A stretch of 32,127 nt of DNA, from positions 1-32,127 of the forward strand of contig CALVFC010000005.1 of NCBI GenBank assembly GCA_944326735.1. The letters are read 5' to 3'. How positions within the stretch are numbered: position 1 is the first letter of the stretch; the number at the start of each line of letters is the position of its first letter. This DNA is from an uncultured Limosilactobacillus sp. Its GTDB lineage: Bacteria > Bacillota > Bacilli > Lactobacillales > Lactobacillaceae. This document shows, piece by piece, positions 16,425 to 24,968 of this stretch. Under the pieces are notes generated by a model. The model made no database searches and was not told the origin of the DNA. It worked only from the letters and a program-made list of their open reading frames with translations. A program made the position numbers and the translations under genes.

Positions 16425-16565
16425 ATGATTAAAGCGATTAAGAATCATCCGGTTGCCGGATTTATTGTAAAAACTATTTTCTACTTTCTTGTAATGCTTC
16501 TTCTAATCTACCTGTATGGATACTATGGTGCAGGTCAAGAACCATTTATCTATAACGAATTCTAA
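16425..16565 (+). CDS. dltX: Teichoic acid D-Ala incorporation-associated peptide DltX
   Basis: 46 aa, too short for most gene callers but real. It has a basic start (MIKAIKNHP), a single hydrophobic helix (about 14-36, VKTIFYFLVMLLLIYLYG) and the conserved end FIYNEF of the DltX family. DltX precedes dltA in most Firmicutes dlt operons and is needed for D-alanylation, acting with DltB and DltD at the membrane. A perfect AAGGAGG lies about 15 bases before the ATG, an unusually long spacing; no alternative start codon exists nearer in frame. It is 13 bases before dltA. Confidence 0.92.
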   Translation: MIKAIKNHPVAGFIVKTIFYFLVMLLLIYLYGYYGAGQEPFIYNEF

Positions 16566-16578
16566 TTCGGAGGAGAAT

Positions 16579-18108
16579 ATGATTAAAAATATTATCACGG
16601 CCTTGAATGAATCCGCTAAAGAGAATTCAAGCCGCATTGCATATGATGAGATGGGCACAACCCATACTTATCAAGAATTACTTGATCAATCAAACACCCT
16701 GGCTGCTTGGCTTGACCAGCAAAACTTGCCTGCCAAATCACCAATCTTGGTATTTGGTGACCACCAGTTTGAAATGATCGTTTCGTTTGTCGGTATTTTG
16801 AAGACTGGTCACCCGTACATTCCAGTTTCATCCGATTCTGCTTTGCCCCGGATGCAATCAATCTTAGATACTGCCCAGCCATCATTGATCATCGGCGTCG
16901 ATGACTTTCCAGCTGACCAACTTAAGTTCAATGCCAACGTGGTTAAGCGGGACCAACTAGACCAGATCCTGGCGGACGCTCATGACTTTACTGGCGATCA
17001 AATGGTCAAAGATCATGATTTAGCATATGTCCTCTTTACTTCAGGAACAACCGGTTCACCAAAAGGGGTCGAAGTTACCCAAGACAATTTCCGGACCTTT
17101 GTTGACTGGATGTTGAGTGATGATTTCAAGCTCCCACACCACGTTAACTTCTTAGGGCAACCACCATATTCATTTGATTTATCAAACATGTACTGGTTAC
17201 CGGCTTTACTGAGCGGCAGCACCATCAAAGCAATTCCCCACTCAGTCGTTGAAAACTTTGGCCAGTTATTCACTGCTTTACCAAAGCTCGACCTGAACGT
17301 CTTTGTTGGGACACCATCCTTTGCTGATATGCTGACTTTAAGTCCCGCCTTTAACGAACAGCAGATGCCTGGCTTGCAGGTCTTCCTCTTCTGCGGTGAA
17401 GAGCTAACCGTCCGGACCGCTAAAACACTTCAACAGCGGTTCCCACACGCACGGATTTTCAACACATATGGACCAACGGAAACAACGGTCGCCGTTACGC
17501 AAGTTGAAATCACTCCCGAAGTTGTGGCCAACAATGACCGGTTACCAGTTGGTTACGCTAAGCAGGGCGTTACCCTTTCTATCTGGAATGGTGACCAACA
17601 GATTACCGAACCAGGCAAGCAGGGTGAGATTATCATTGCCGGTGACAGTGTTGCCAACGGTTACATGAATAATCCTGAAAAGACGAAGAAAGCCTTCTTT
17701 GAATTGAACGGCCAGCCAGCTTACCGCACTGGGGATGCCGGAATTCTTGATGCAGATGGTCTCCTCCACCACAAGGGCCGGATGGACTTTCAAATCAAGA
17801 TCCATGGTTTCCGGGTTGAACTAGCTGAAGTACGGACAAGCCTGGAAAAGAGCAAGTACATCAAACAAGCAGTGGCGGTGCCAAAGTACAACGCTAACCA
17901 TCAAGTTAGTCACTTGATTGCTTACGTGATTCCTGCCAATAATGACTTCAGTGATGACAAAGAATTAACGTCCGCCATCCGGGAAGATCTAAAAGGACTC
18001 ATCATGCCGTACATGATGCCAACCCAGTTCATTTATCGGGATTCCTTCCCAATGTCTGCTAATGGTAAGATCGCTGTTAAACAGTTAATTAGTGAGGCCA
18101 ATAAATAA
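16579..18108 (+). CDS. dltA: D-alanine:D-alanyl carrier protein ligase DltA
   Basis: 509 aa adenylate-forming enzyme that activates D-alanine with ATP and loads it on DltC. Core motifs: LFTSGTTGSPKG (152-163), NTYGPTETT (295-303), YRTGD (382-386) and GRMDFQIKIHGFRVEL (400-415), with catalytic Lys497 in the ANGK motif near the C-terminus. A reading frame extends upstream to 16516, but that part overlaps dltX. The ATG at 16579 with GGAGGAG directly before it is right and gives the normal length. Its stop overlaps the dltB start by one base (TAATG). Confidence 0.98.
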   Translation: MIKNIITALNESAKENSSRIAYDEMGTTHTYQELLDQSNTLAAWLDQQNLPAKSPILVFGDHQFEMIVSFVGILKTGHPYIPVSSDSALPRMQSILDTAQPSLIIGVDDFPADQLKFNANVVKRDQLDQILADAHDFTGDQMVKDHDLAYVLFTSGTTGSPKGVEVTQDNFRTFVDWMLSDDFKLPHHVNFLGQPPYSFDLSNMYWLPALLSGSTIKAIPHSVVENFGQLFTALPKLDLNVFVGTPSFADMLTLSPAFNEQQMPGLQVFLFCGEELTVRTAKTLQQRFPHARIFNTYGPTETTVAVTQVEITPEVVANNDRLPVGYAKQGVTLSIWNGDQQITEPGKQGEIIIAGDSVANGYMNNPEKTKKAFFELNGQPAYRTGDAGILDADGLLHHKGRMDFQIKIHGFRVELAEVRTSLEKSKYIKQAVAVPKYNANHQVSHLIAYVIPANNDFSDDKELTSAIREDLKGLIMPYMMPTQFIYRDSFPMSANGKIAVKQLISEANK

Positions 18109-19334
18109 TGATTAATTGGATCGCTAGTTTACCTAATTTCACTGCCTATGGCACCCCGATTTACTTTGTCTACCTTCTGTTGGCAATCCTGCCCCTCAGT
18201 ATTGGGTTATACTTTGGGAAACGTTTTGCTTGGTATGAAGCATTAATTAGTTTCATCTTCATCTTTTTGATGTTCGATGGGGCTAGTTGGCAACAGCTGA
18301 TCTCGCTGATCGTTTACGTCATTTACCAAACGGTCATCGTCATGGCTTACCACCGGTACCGACAAAGTAATAATTCTTCGCTAGTCTTTTACCTGGCTTG
18401 TGCGGTATCGATTCTTCCAATCGTCATCGTCAAGCTCTCGCCAGCCATGGTTGGTCACAACTCGCTGCTGGGCTTCCTCGGGATTTCTTACCTGACGTTC
18501 CGGGCAGTTGGGACCGTCATTGAAACCCGTGATGGTATGGTCAAACAAATTAGTCCATGGTCATTTATCCGGTTCATGGTTTTCATGCCAACCATCACCT
18601 CCGGGCCAATCGACCGGTACCGGCGGTTTGAAAAAGACTACCAGAAGGTTCCAGAACGAACCGCCTACCTGAAGCTGGTTAATACCGGAATCTATTACTT
18701 GTTCCTCGGTTTCCTGTACAAGTTCATCATCGCCTACTTCTTCGGTCAACGCTTCTACCCATACTTTGAACGGGCAGCAATGGCCGACCCAAGTCCCCTT
18801 TCGTGGAACTTGCTAGGTGTTATGTACATGTATGGGATGTACCTCTTCTTCGACTTTGCTGGTTATTCCTTATTTGCCGTTGCTATCTCATACTTCATGG
18901 GTGTTAAGACCCCAATGAACTTTAAGCAACCATTTAAGTCTAAGAACATTAAGGAATTCTGGAATCGTTGGCACATCAGCTTGTCCTTCTGGTTCCGTGA
19001 TTACATCTTCATGCGGTTTGTTTTCATGGCGACCAAGAAGCGCTGGTTTAAGAACCGGAATGTCCTGTCATCAGTTGCTTACATGCTTAACATGATGCTG
19101 ATGGGCTTCTGGCATGGTATTACTTGGTACTACATTCTTTACGGTTTCCTCCAAGGGTTAGGCCTAGTCGTTAATGACTGGTGGCTGCGCTATAAGCGTA
19201 AGCACCTTAAAGGAATGCCTCACAATACATTTACCAAGTGGGTTGCCATTTTCGTTACTTTCAACTTTGTTATGTTCACATTCTTAATCTTTAGTGGTTT
19301 CCTCGATACGTACTTTTTCGGGAACATGCACTAA
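18108..19334 (+). CDS. dltB: D-alanyl transfer membrane protein DltB (MBOAT)
   Basis: 408 aa polytopic membrane O-acyltransferase that carries the D-alanyl group from DltC across the membrane. About eleven hydrophobic segments are visible. The two MBOAT histidines are present: His289 in EFWNRWHISLSFWFRDY and His336 in MGFWHGITW, the same numbers as reported for Streptococcus thermophilus DltB. The re-entrant region TSGPIDRYRRF is also present. The gene is translationally coupled to dltA through TAATG. dltC follows after 22 bases. Confidence 0.97.
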   Translation: MINWIASLPNFTAYGTPIYFVYLLLAILPLSIGLYFGKRFAWYEALISFIFIFLMFDGASWQQLISLIVYVIYQTVIVMAYHRYRQSNNSSLVFYLACAVSILPIVIVKLSPAMVGHNSLLGFLGISYLTFRAVGTVIETRDGMVKQISPWSFIRFMVFMPTITSGPIDRYRRFEKDYQKVPERTAYLKLVNTGIYYLFLGFLYKFIIAYFFGQRFYPYFERAAMADPSPLSWNLLGVMYMYGMYLFFDFAGYSLFAVAISYFMGVKTPMNFKQPFKSKNIKEFWNRWHISLSFWFRDYIFMRFVFMATKKRWFKNRNVLSSVAYMLNMMLMGFWHGITWYYILYGFLQGLGLVVNDWWLRYKRKHLKGMPHNTFTKWVAIFVTFNFVMFTFLIFSGFLDTYFFGNMH

Positions 19335-19356
19335 TTACCTATAGGAGGGTTTTATT

Positions 19357-19596
19357 ATGAAGGAAGATATTATTAACATTTTAGCTGACGCAACTGGCCG
19401 TGACGCAAGTGACTTTGCTGATTCAAGCGAAGACTTATTTGCTGACGGTTTACTGGATTCCATGGCCACAGTTAGTGTGCTTTTAGCTTTACAAGACCAA
19501 TTCTCCATCCAAGTTCCTGTTTCTGAATTTGACCGTAGTCAATGGAACACAGTTGATAAGATGGTTGAACGTGTAAAGGAGCTCCAAAATGACTAA
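19357..19596 (+). CDS. dltC: D-alanyl carrier protein DltC
   Basis: 79 aa acyl-carrier-type protein. The phosphopantetheine attachment site is Ser35 in GLLDSMATV, preceded by the acidic EDLFAD. DltA loads D-Ala as a thioester on this arm and DltB takes it over. It must be converted to the holo form, most likely by the AcpS encoded in the divergent unit. AGGAGG lies 9 bases before the ATG. The last codons overlap dltD by 8 bases. Confidence 0.97.
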   Translation: MKEDIINILADATGRDASDFADSSEDLFADGLLDSMATVSVLLALQDQFSIQVPVSEFDRSQWNTVDKMVERVKELQND

Positions 19597-20884
19597 CCGC
19601 AAGCGACTGTGGTACACATTTGGCCCAGTCATTCTTGCCCTGGTTTTAATTCTCTTACTCTTCTCATTACCCGTTGGTGGCAAACACTCATCAACAACCG
19701 AAAAGCGGGCAGCGGTTTCCCTCAGTCCAGTAGTATTTAAGAACCAATCGATTAAGCAACAAGCTTTTTCAGATAAGAGTACTAATTACGTCCCTTACTT
19801 TGGTTCCAGTGAACTGCGGCGGTTTGACCGTTTCCACCCTTCAATCATGGCGGCTCGTTACCACAACTACACCCCATTTCTCATGGGTTCACGTGGTACC
19901 CAGTCCTTACCACAGTTCTTTAACATCACCACGATGGAAGGTCAACTGCGTGGTAAGAAGGCCGTTTACATCGTGTCACCGCAATGGTTTGTTAAACAGG
20001 GAATTATGCCAGCAGCCTTCAAATACTACAATGGTTCTTTAGCCAATTTAACCTGGTTAAAGAAGGCCAATCCCCACTCCCCTTATGATCGGTACGTGGC
20101 TAAACGGCTCGTTCAAATGTTAGGGAAAGAGGGAACGGTTTCTGGTTACGCCGCTAAGATTGCAAAGGGCCAATCCCTGAACAGTTGGGAAAAGGGAATG
20201 ATTAATTTCCGCTTATCCTTGCTCCAACACCAAGATGAATTGTTCTCAGATCTACAAATTAATGATAATTACGACCGGTTCATCAAGCCCCAAGTTAAGA
20301 AGTTGCCTGCCCACTACGACATTAACAAGCTTCATAACGAAGCAATTGCTGACGGTCGTCGTGAGTCGGACAACAACAGCTTCCACGTTAAGAACTCCTT
20401 CTACAACAAGAAGGTTAAGCCTGACCTCAAGAAGCTGCGGGGGTCACAGCGTAAGTTCAACTACAACCAGTCGCCTGAATACGGTGACCTCCAGGTTGTT
20501 TTGAACCAGTTCAATAATAACCAGATGAACGTCATGTTCGTTATTCCACCGGTTAACAGTCGCTGGGAAAAGTACACCGGTCTTGATATGAACATGTACT
20601 ACCAGACCGTTGACAAGATTAAGTTCCAACTTAAGCAACAGGGCTTCACCAATGTTGTGGACCTGTCACATGATGGTTCAAAACCATACTTCATGGAAGA
20701 TACCATTCACATCGGTTGGGCTGGTTGGGTTAAGTTCGATCAAGCAACAAGCAACTTTATCGACCACCGTCAACCACAACCGCATTACCACCTCAGTCGT
20801 CAATTCCTAACGAAGAAGTGGGCCAACTTAATTCCAAGTCAACATAACCTGGAACAGTTCAAACAAACAGAACTCGATAAGTAA
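19589..20884 (+). CDS. dltD: D-alanyl lipoteichoic acid transfer protein DltD
   Basis: 431 aa. It has a short basic N-terminus and one membrane anchor (about 11-30), then an extracytoplasmic SGNH-like domain with the nucleophile region FGSSEL (71-76, Ser73) and the Asp371/His374 pair in EDTIHIGWAGW. DltD acts on the outer face in the final transfer of D-Ala to lipoteichoic acid. The ATG overlaps dltC by 8 bases. The operon ends here and a long palindrome follows directly. D-alanylation lowers surface negative charge and affects resistance to cationic peptides. Confidence 0.97.
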   Translation: MTNRKRLWYTFGPVILALVLILLLFSLPVGGKHSSTTEKRAAVSLSPVVFKNQSIKQQAFSDKSTNYVPYFGSSELRRFDRFHPSIMAARYHNYTPFLMGSRGTQSLPQFFNITTMEGQLRGKKAVYIVSPQWFVKQGIMPAAFKYYNGSLANLTWLKKANPHSPYDRYVAKRLVQMLGKEGTVSGYAAKIAKGQSLNSWEKGMINFRLSLLQHQDELFSDLQINDNYDRFIKPQVKKLPAHYDINKLHNEAIADGRRESDNNSFHVKNSFYNKKVKPDLKKLRGSQRKFNYNQSPEYGDLQVVLNQFNNNQMNVMFVIPPVNSRWEKYTGLDMNMYYQTVDKIKFQLKQQGFTNVVDLSHDGSKPYFMEDTIHIGWAGWVKFDQATSNFIDHRQPQPHYHLSRQFLTKKWANLIPSQHNLEQFKQTELDK

Positions 20885-20888
20885 TTAA

Positions 20889-20931
20889 AAAGGACGCTAG
20901 TGTTCGGATAATCCGAACGCTAGCGTCCTTT
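20889..20931. terminator. Long palindrome, terminator, copy 1 of a repeated element
   Basis: A near-perfect 20-bp stem (outer AAAGGACG, inner CTAGTGTTCGGA) with a TAA loop and one G-T pair. It sits between the convergent dltD and cshA. The U tract is better on the minus strand (CCTTTTTAATT) than on the plus (CCTTTGG). The 27-base core recurs at 26196-26222 with one mismatch when reverse complemented. Confidence 0.88.
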
Positions 20932-20970
20932 GGTGTATTATACTATTTGGCTGATACCGCAGCCCTTTGA

Positions 20971-22482
20971 TTATTCTGTTGTCCGGTGACGGATGTTAAA
21001 TGAATGGCGACTGGAATGACTGCTCCCGTGATTATCATGGTGGCGGGACCGATCATTGTTGCGCCGATGATTACCATGCCGATGACTACGGTTGTAGTGG
21101 TGGCCATGACGATTATGATCACCATGATAGCCACCATGCCGGCCAGAATTACGGTGACGACGTGGCAGTGGTCGTTCTGGGGTAATCTTCACGGGAACCT
21201 CTGATGCCGCTTCCTTAGTCATATCATTGAGCAATGCCGCAACTAAGTCAACCGCATCGTGAGACGCCAGTAATTTTTCAGCTGCATCGTGGTACCGCTT
21301 GGTTGAATCAGCAGCCATCAATTCATCAATATCATTGACTGCAGAGGCAACTTGCCCGTTAAATGCTTCCTCGGCCGTTGGTGGCTTCAGTGGCAGCATC
21401 CGTACTCGCGTCAGCTTTTCAATTTCATGAAGGTAGTCCATCTCATTTGGTGTCACAAAGGTCAGGGAAACACCATGGTGTCCGGCCCGGCCAGTCCGCC
21501 CAATCCGGTGAACATAGCTATCAGGATCTGATGGAATATCATAATTGTACACGTGGGTAACGCCAGAAATATCCAACCCCCGGGCAGCGACATCTGTTGC
21601 CACTAAGATATCCAGTTGTCCCCGTTTAAAGCGACGCATAATTTTCGAACGCTGGTCTTGGCTTAAGTCACCGTGAATGCCGGCTGCATTATAGCCACGG
21701 GCAATTAAACCGCGGGATAATTCATCAACTCGCCGTTTGGTCCGCCCAAAGACAATCGTTAAGTCAGGATCCTGAACATCGATGAGCCGGGTCATAATAT
21801 CAAACTTCTCGTAATCCTTCGCCCGCACATAGTACTGGTCAACCAAGTCTGTGGTCAGTTCCTTAGCCTTGATCCGTACCATCGTCGGGTCAGTCATGAA
21901 CTTAACACCAATCTTCTTGATCTCAGGCGGCATGGTAGCCGAGAACAGCAACGTTTGCCGATCAGCCGGGGTTTGGTTAACAATGGCCTCAATGTCGTCT
22001 AAAAAGCCCATATTGAGCATTTCATCGGCTTCATCCAATACCAAGGTTTGGATATCATTCAGCTTGACGGTATGACGGCTGAGGTGGTCACGCAGCCGCC
22101 CAGGAGTACCGACCAGAATTTGAGGGTGCTGTTTTAAGCTCCGGATCTGCCGACGAATATCAGCCCCACCATAAACTACCTGTACTCGGACATGCTTATC
22201 TTTCCCTAAGCGGAATAATTCTTCCTGTGTTTGGATGGCCAATTCACGTGTTGGTGAAATAATCAGGGCCTGGATTGCCGGATTGTTCGTGTCAACGTGT
22301 TCGATAATGGGGAGACCAAAAGCAGCGGTCTTTCCCGTCCCGGTCTGGGCTTGGCCAATAACGTCCTGGCCTTTGAGCACCATTGGGATTGTTTGTTCTT
22401 GAATAGGCGTAGCTTCTTCATAGCCACTGCGTTTAATTGCTTTTAACAGGCTATCTGATAAGCCTAATTCACTGAATTTCAA
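20971..22482 (-). CDS. cshA: DEAD-box RNA helicase CshA with His-rich C-terminal tail
   Basis: 503 aa RNA helicase acting in mRNA decay, ribosome assembly and cold adaptation. Q motif with ATPIQEQ (24-30), Walker A AQTGTGKT (45-52), PTRELA (77-82), GTPGR (125-129), DEAD (150-153), SAT (181-183) and HRIGRTGR (325-332). Residues 441-500 contain 16 histidines mixed with Arg, Asn, Gly and Ser, in place of the more usual RGG- or Lys-rich tail. The start is TTG at 22482, with GGAGG 7 bases before it and the standard N-terminus KFSELGLSD; the frame upstream to 22524 reads through a terminator hairpin. No promoter fits in the 69 bases behind murF. Confidence 0.95.
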   Translation of the reverse strand: MKFSELGLSDSLLKAIKRSGYEEATPIQEQTIPMVLKGQDVIGQAQTGTGKTAAFGLPIIEHVDTNNPAIQALIISPTRELAIQTQEELFRLGKDKHVRVQVVYGGADIRRQIRSLKQHPQILVGTPGRLRDHLSRHTVKLNDIQTLVLDEADEMLNMGFLDDIEAIVNQTPADRQTLLFSATMPPEIKKIGVKFMTDPTMVRIKAKELTTDLVDQYYVRAKDYEKFDIMTRLIDVQDPDLTIVFGRTKRRVDELSRGLIARGYNAAGIHGDLSQDQRSKIMRRFKRGQLDILVATDVAARGLDISGVTHVYNYDIPSDPDSYVHRIGRTGRAGHHGVSLTFVTPNEMDYLHEIEKLTRVRMLPLKPPTAEEAFNGQVASAVNDIDELMAADSTKRYHDAAEKLLASHDAVDLVAALLNDMTKEAASEVPVKITPERPLPRRHRNSGRHGGYHGDHNRHGHHYNRSHRHGNHRRNNDRSRHHDNHGSSHSSRHSFNIRHRTTE

Positions 22483-22495
22483 ATATTTTCCTCCT

Positions 22496-22539
22496 AAAAA
22501 CACCAGCCGACTTAAAACAAGCACTGTTGGTCGGCTGGT
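22496..22539 (-). terminator. Terminator hairpin in the cshA leader, after murF
   Basis: A perfect 10-bp stem, ACCAGCCGAC (22502-22511) with GTCGGCTGGT (22530-22539), and an 18-base loop. On the minus strand it is followed by GTTTTT, which runs straight into the AGGAGG of cshA. Confidence 0.8.
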
Positions 22540-22551
22540 AATTAAATCAAC

Positions 22552-23934
22552 TTATTTATTTGTTAATGCCCGCAAGACTTCTTCAAGATGGATACCATGA
22601 CTCGCCTTTAACAGCACCATATCGTCAGCAGTCAGTGCCTGCTGGAGGTCCGTCGTTAATTGAGCTAAGCCATCATCAGGATAGTAGTGGATATCTACTT
22701 CTGGGTAGCCGTCCTGCAAGAGCTTCTCTTGTAGGTACTTCATATTACTACCGATCAGGTAAACCTGTTGGATATGGTCATGATCGATATTAGCAGCTAA
22801 ACTAGCGTGCAAACGAGGAGCAGCATCCCCAAGTTCCAACATATCACCCAGTACCGCAATCCGGTGACCACTAGTTGGTGTTTCAGCGATCGTCTTTAAT
22901 ACCTGGCGAGCAGCGGTTGGATTAGAGTTATAAACGTCAGACAAGATTTGTTCGCCATTGCTCCCCTTAACCCATTCTGCACGGTTTTCCGTTAACTCGA
23001 CATCTTTCAATGCCTGTTTCATGTGTTGGGGACTAATGTGCAACCGTTGACCAACCGCAATGGCAGCCAACGCGTTATTGACGTTGTATTCGCCGACCAT
23101 TGGAATCGTGAAGTCCATGTCTGGCCACTGGTTAACCTTGAAGTCACTTGACCGGTCATGTAACTGCACACTGGTAGCGTAGAAATCATCGTCGAGGTGG
23201 CGGCCAAAGGTAATTCGATCTTGAGCAAGGTCACGGGTTCGCTCTTGCAGTAATGGTTCATCGCCATTGTAGACCAGGGCCCCGTCTTCCTTAAGGCCGT
23301 GAACAATTTCCATCTTAGCATCCGCAATCTTGTCCCGGGTGCCAAAGAATTCAATGTGTGCTTCCCCAATCATCGTAATAACAGCAATGTCTGGAGAAAC
23401 CAGCCGACTTAAGAAATCAAGCTGGCCAAAACGGTCCATCCCCATTTCAACAACCACGACTTCAGTGTTTGATTCCATGTTTAACAATGTAACGGGAACA
23501 CCAATTTCATTATTAAAGTTGGCGTGCGTCTTAGTCACATTAAGTTGGGTACTCAGAATAGAAGCCGTCATATCCTTAGTCGTCGTTTTACCATTACTAC
23601 CAGTAACTGCGACCACGATCGGGTTAATCTTATGTAGGTAATATTTACTGAGCTTTTGCAATGCCTTCAATGGATCAGCCACCACTAAAACTGGTTGATC
23701 AGGGTTCGTAGTGACATCATGGTCACTAGCCCACAGGGTTGCTGCAGCCCCATTAGCAAAGGCACTCTGAACAAACTGGTGACCATCTTGTGCTCCCTGC
23801 AGTGGGATAAACAATGCACCAGCTTCCAATTCACGACTGTCAAAGGCGACACTGGTAATTTCCACGTCCTGCCACTGACTTATTTCATTTTGAACGCCGA
23901 TTGCTGAGGCAATTTCGGCTAACTTCATCTTCAT
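22552..23934 (-). CDS. murF: UDP-N-acetylmuramoyl-tripeptide-D-Ala-D-Ala ligase MurF
   Basis: 460 aa Mur ligase that adds the D-Ala-D-Ala dipeptide to UDP-MurNAc-tripeptide, the last cytoplasmic peptidoglycan step. N-terminal UDP-binding domain with VAFDSRELEAGALFIPLQG, ATP loop VAVTGSNGKTTTKDM (108-122), central MEMGMDRFGQLDFL-type region (seen here as VVEMGMDRFGQL), and C-terminal domain with VLSDVYNSNPTA-like and LGDMLELG motifs. The upstream frame begins with a TTG at 23958, but the ATG at 23934 follows AGAGGGAG at good spacing; another ATG two codons on is possible. It has its own promoter. murF-cshA is a common lactobacillus order. Confidence 0.96.
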   Translation of the reverse strand: MKMKLAEIASAIGVQNEISQWQDVEITSVAFDSRELEAGALFIPLQGAQDGHQFVQSAFANGAAATLWASDHDVTTNPDQPVLVVADPLKALQKLSKYYLHKINPIVVAVTGSNGKTTTKDMTASILSTQLNVTKTHANFNNEIGVPVTLLNMESNTEVVVVEMGMDRFGQLDFLSRLVSPDIAVITMIGEAHIEFFGTRDKIADAKMEIVHGLKEDGALVYNGDEPLLQERTRDLAQDRITFGRHLDDDFYATSVQLHDRSSDFKVNQWPDMDFTIPMVGEYNVNNALAAIAVGQRLHISPQHMKQALKDVELTENRAEWVKGSNGEQILSDVYNSNPTAARQVLKTIAETPTSGHRIAVLGDMLELGDAAPRLHASLAANIDHDHIQQVYLIGSNMKYLQEKLLQDGYPEVDIHYYPDDGLAQLTTDLQQALTADDMVLLKASHGIHLEEVLRALTNK

Positions 23935-23977
23935 GAAAGAGCTCCCTCTTATTTCCAATCTTTAGTCTAGCTTTTTA

Positions 23978-23986
23978 ATTATATCA
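23978..23986 (-). promoter_or_regulatory. Extended -10 element for murF
   Basis: TGATATAAT on the minus strand, a consensus -10 with TG extension about 45 bases before the murF start. The -35 region is not recognisable. Confidence 0.5.
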
Positions 23987-24018
23987 TCATCTCCACTTAA
24001 AGGCGATAATATCGGCAT

Positions 24019-24053
24019 AAAAAGACCTGACCGCTGTTTATAACGATCAGGTC
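24019..24053 (-). terminator. Terminator of lemA-htpX
   Basis: GACCTGA (24024-24030) pairs with TCAGGTC (24047-24053), extended inside by CG/CG past one mismatch. Five T follow on the minus strand, starting 11 bases after the htpX stop. Confidence 0.88.
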
Positions 24054-24063
24054 AATGGTAATA

Positions 24064-24957
24064 TTACATTTTTTCCAAGCGGGCAATTCGCTGGTCTAGT
24101 GGCGGGTGAGTATCAAAGAGGTGGGCGAATGGGTGGTGCTTGGCATTTAACTCGGGATCACTAATGTACAGGGCCGAGCTGCTTGGCGTGACCTTGGCCA
24201 TTGGGTCAGCTGACTTCAACTTCGTCAACGCTGATATTAAGCCATGCGGATTACGCGTTAGCTCAACCGAACCAGCATCTGCTAGGTACTCCCGATTCCT
24301 GGATAGGGCCATCTGGGCAATCGATGCTGCCAGTGGTGCCAAAATAATCAAGAGGATTGACCCCACGATAGCAAAGATGCCTGATGGGCTATCATCGTCA
24401 TTCGAACTGCGTCCACCAAACCACCAAAAGTTGCCGGCAAAATTTACTAGCGCCGTAATGGCGGCCGCCAAGGCAAGGGCAATTGTCTGTAAGCGGATGT
24501 CATAGTTCTTGACGTGACTCATTTCATGGCCCATTACTCCTTCTAATTCTTCACGATTCATCATTTGTAACAAGCCACTAGTGGCCGCCACCGCTGCGTG
24601 TTCAGGATTATTTCCAGTTGCAAACGCGTTCGGGCTTGGATCATCGATTATGAACACCCGGGGCATTGGCACTTGCGCAACCATCGCCATATCTTCAACA
24701 ACGTGCCATAATTCAGGAGCTTCACTAGCGGAGTGAATTTCATGAGCATTATTCATGTTCATGACCACTTCCGTCGATTGCCCAATCATCACTGACATGT
24801 AAATTACGGCGACGATTGCCGCAATAATAATGCCCCCGACTGTCGTGCCAGCAAACAAATAGCCAATTGCTGCGCCAATCACCGCTACCAAGATAAAGAA
24901 GCCCGCCATTACTAAAATGGTTTTGCGTTTATTTCGGGCAATTTGCTGATATAACAT
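24064..24957 (-). CDS. htpX: Membrane zinc metalloprotease HtpX
   Basis: 297 aa M48-family protease of membrane protein quality control. Two N-terminal membrane helices (about 13-35 and 37-58), zinc motif HEMSH at 144-148 with third ligand Glu223 (NREYLADAG), two further helices (about 156-180, 192-213) between them, and the typical C-terminal [18 protein letters not shown] lies 6-7 bases before the ATG. It follows lemA by 11 bases; lemA-htpX is a recurrent pair in Lactobacillales. Complete and unremarkable. Confidence 0.96.
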   Translation of the reverse strand: MLYQQIARNKRKTILVMAGFFILVAVIGAAIGYLFAGTTVGGIIIAAIVAVIYMSVMIGQSTEVVMNMNNAHEIHSASEAPELWHVVEDMAMVAQVPMPRVFIIDDPSPNAFATGNNPEHAAVAATSGLLQMMNREELEGVMGHEMSHVKNYDIRLQTIALALAAAITALVNFAGNFWWFGGRSSNDDDSPSGIFAIVGSILLIILAPLAASIAQMALSRNREYLADAGSVELTRNPHGLISALTKLKSADPMAKVTPSSSALYISDPELNAKHHPFAHLFDTHPPLDQRIARLEKM

Positions 24958-24968
24958 GTTAAACCTCG

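Noticed and set aside
21000..21204. Short frames opposite the CshA tail
   Set aside because: Same cause: alternative readings of the CAT/CAC-rich tail, not genes.
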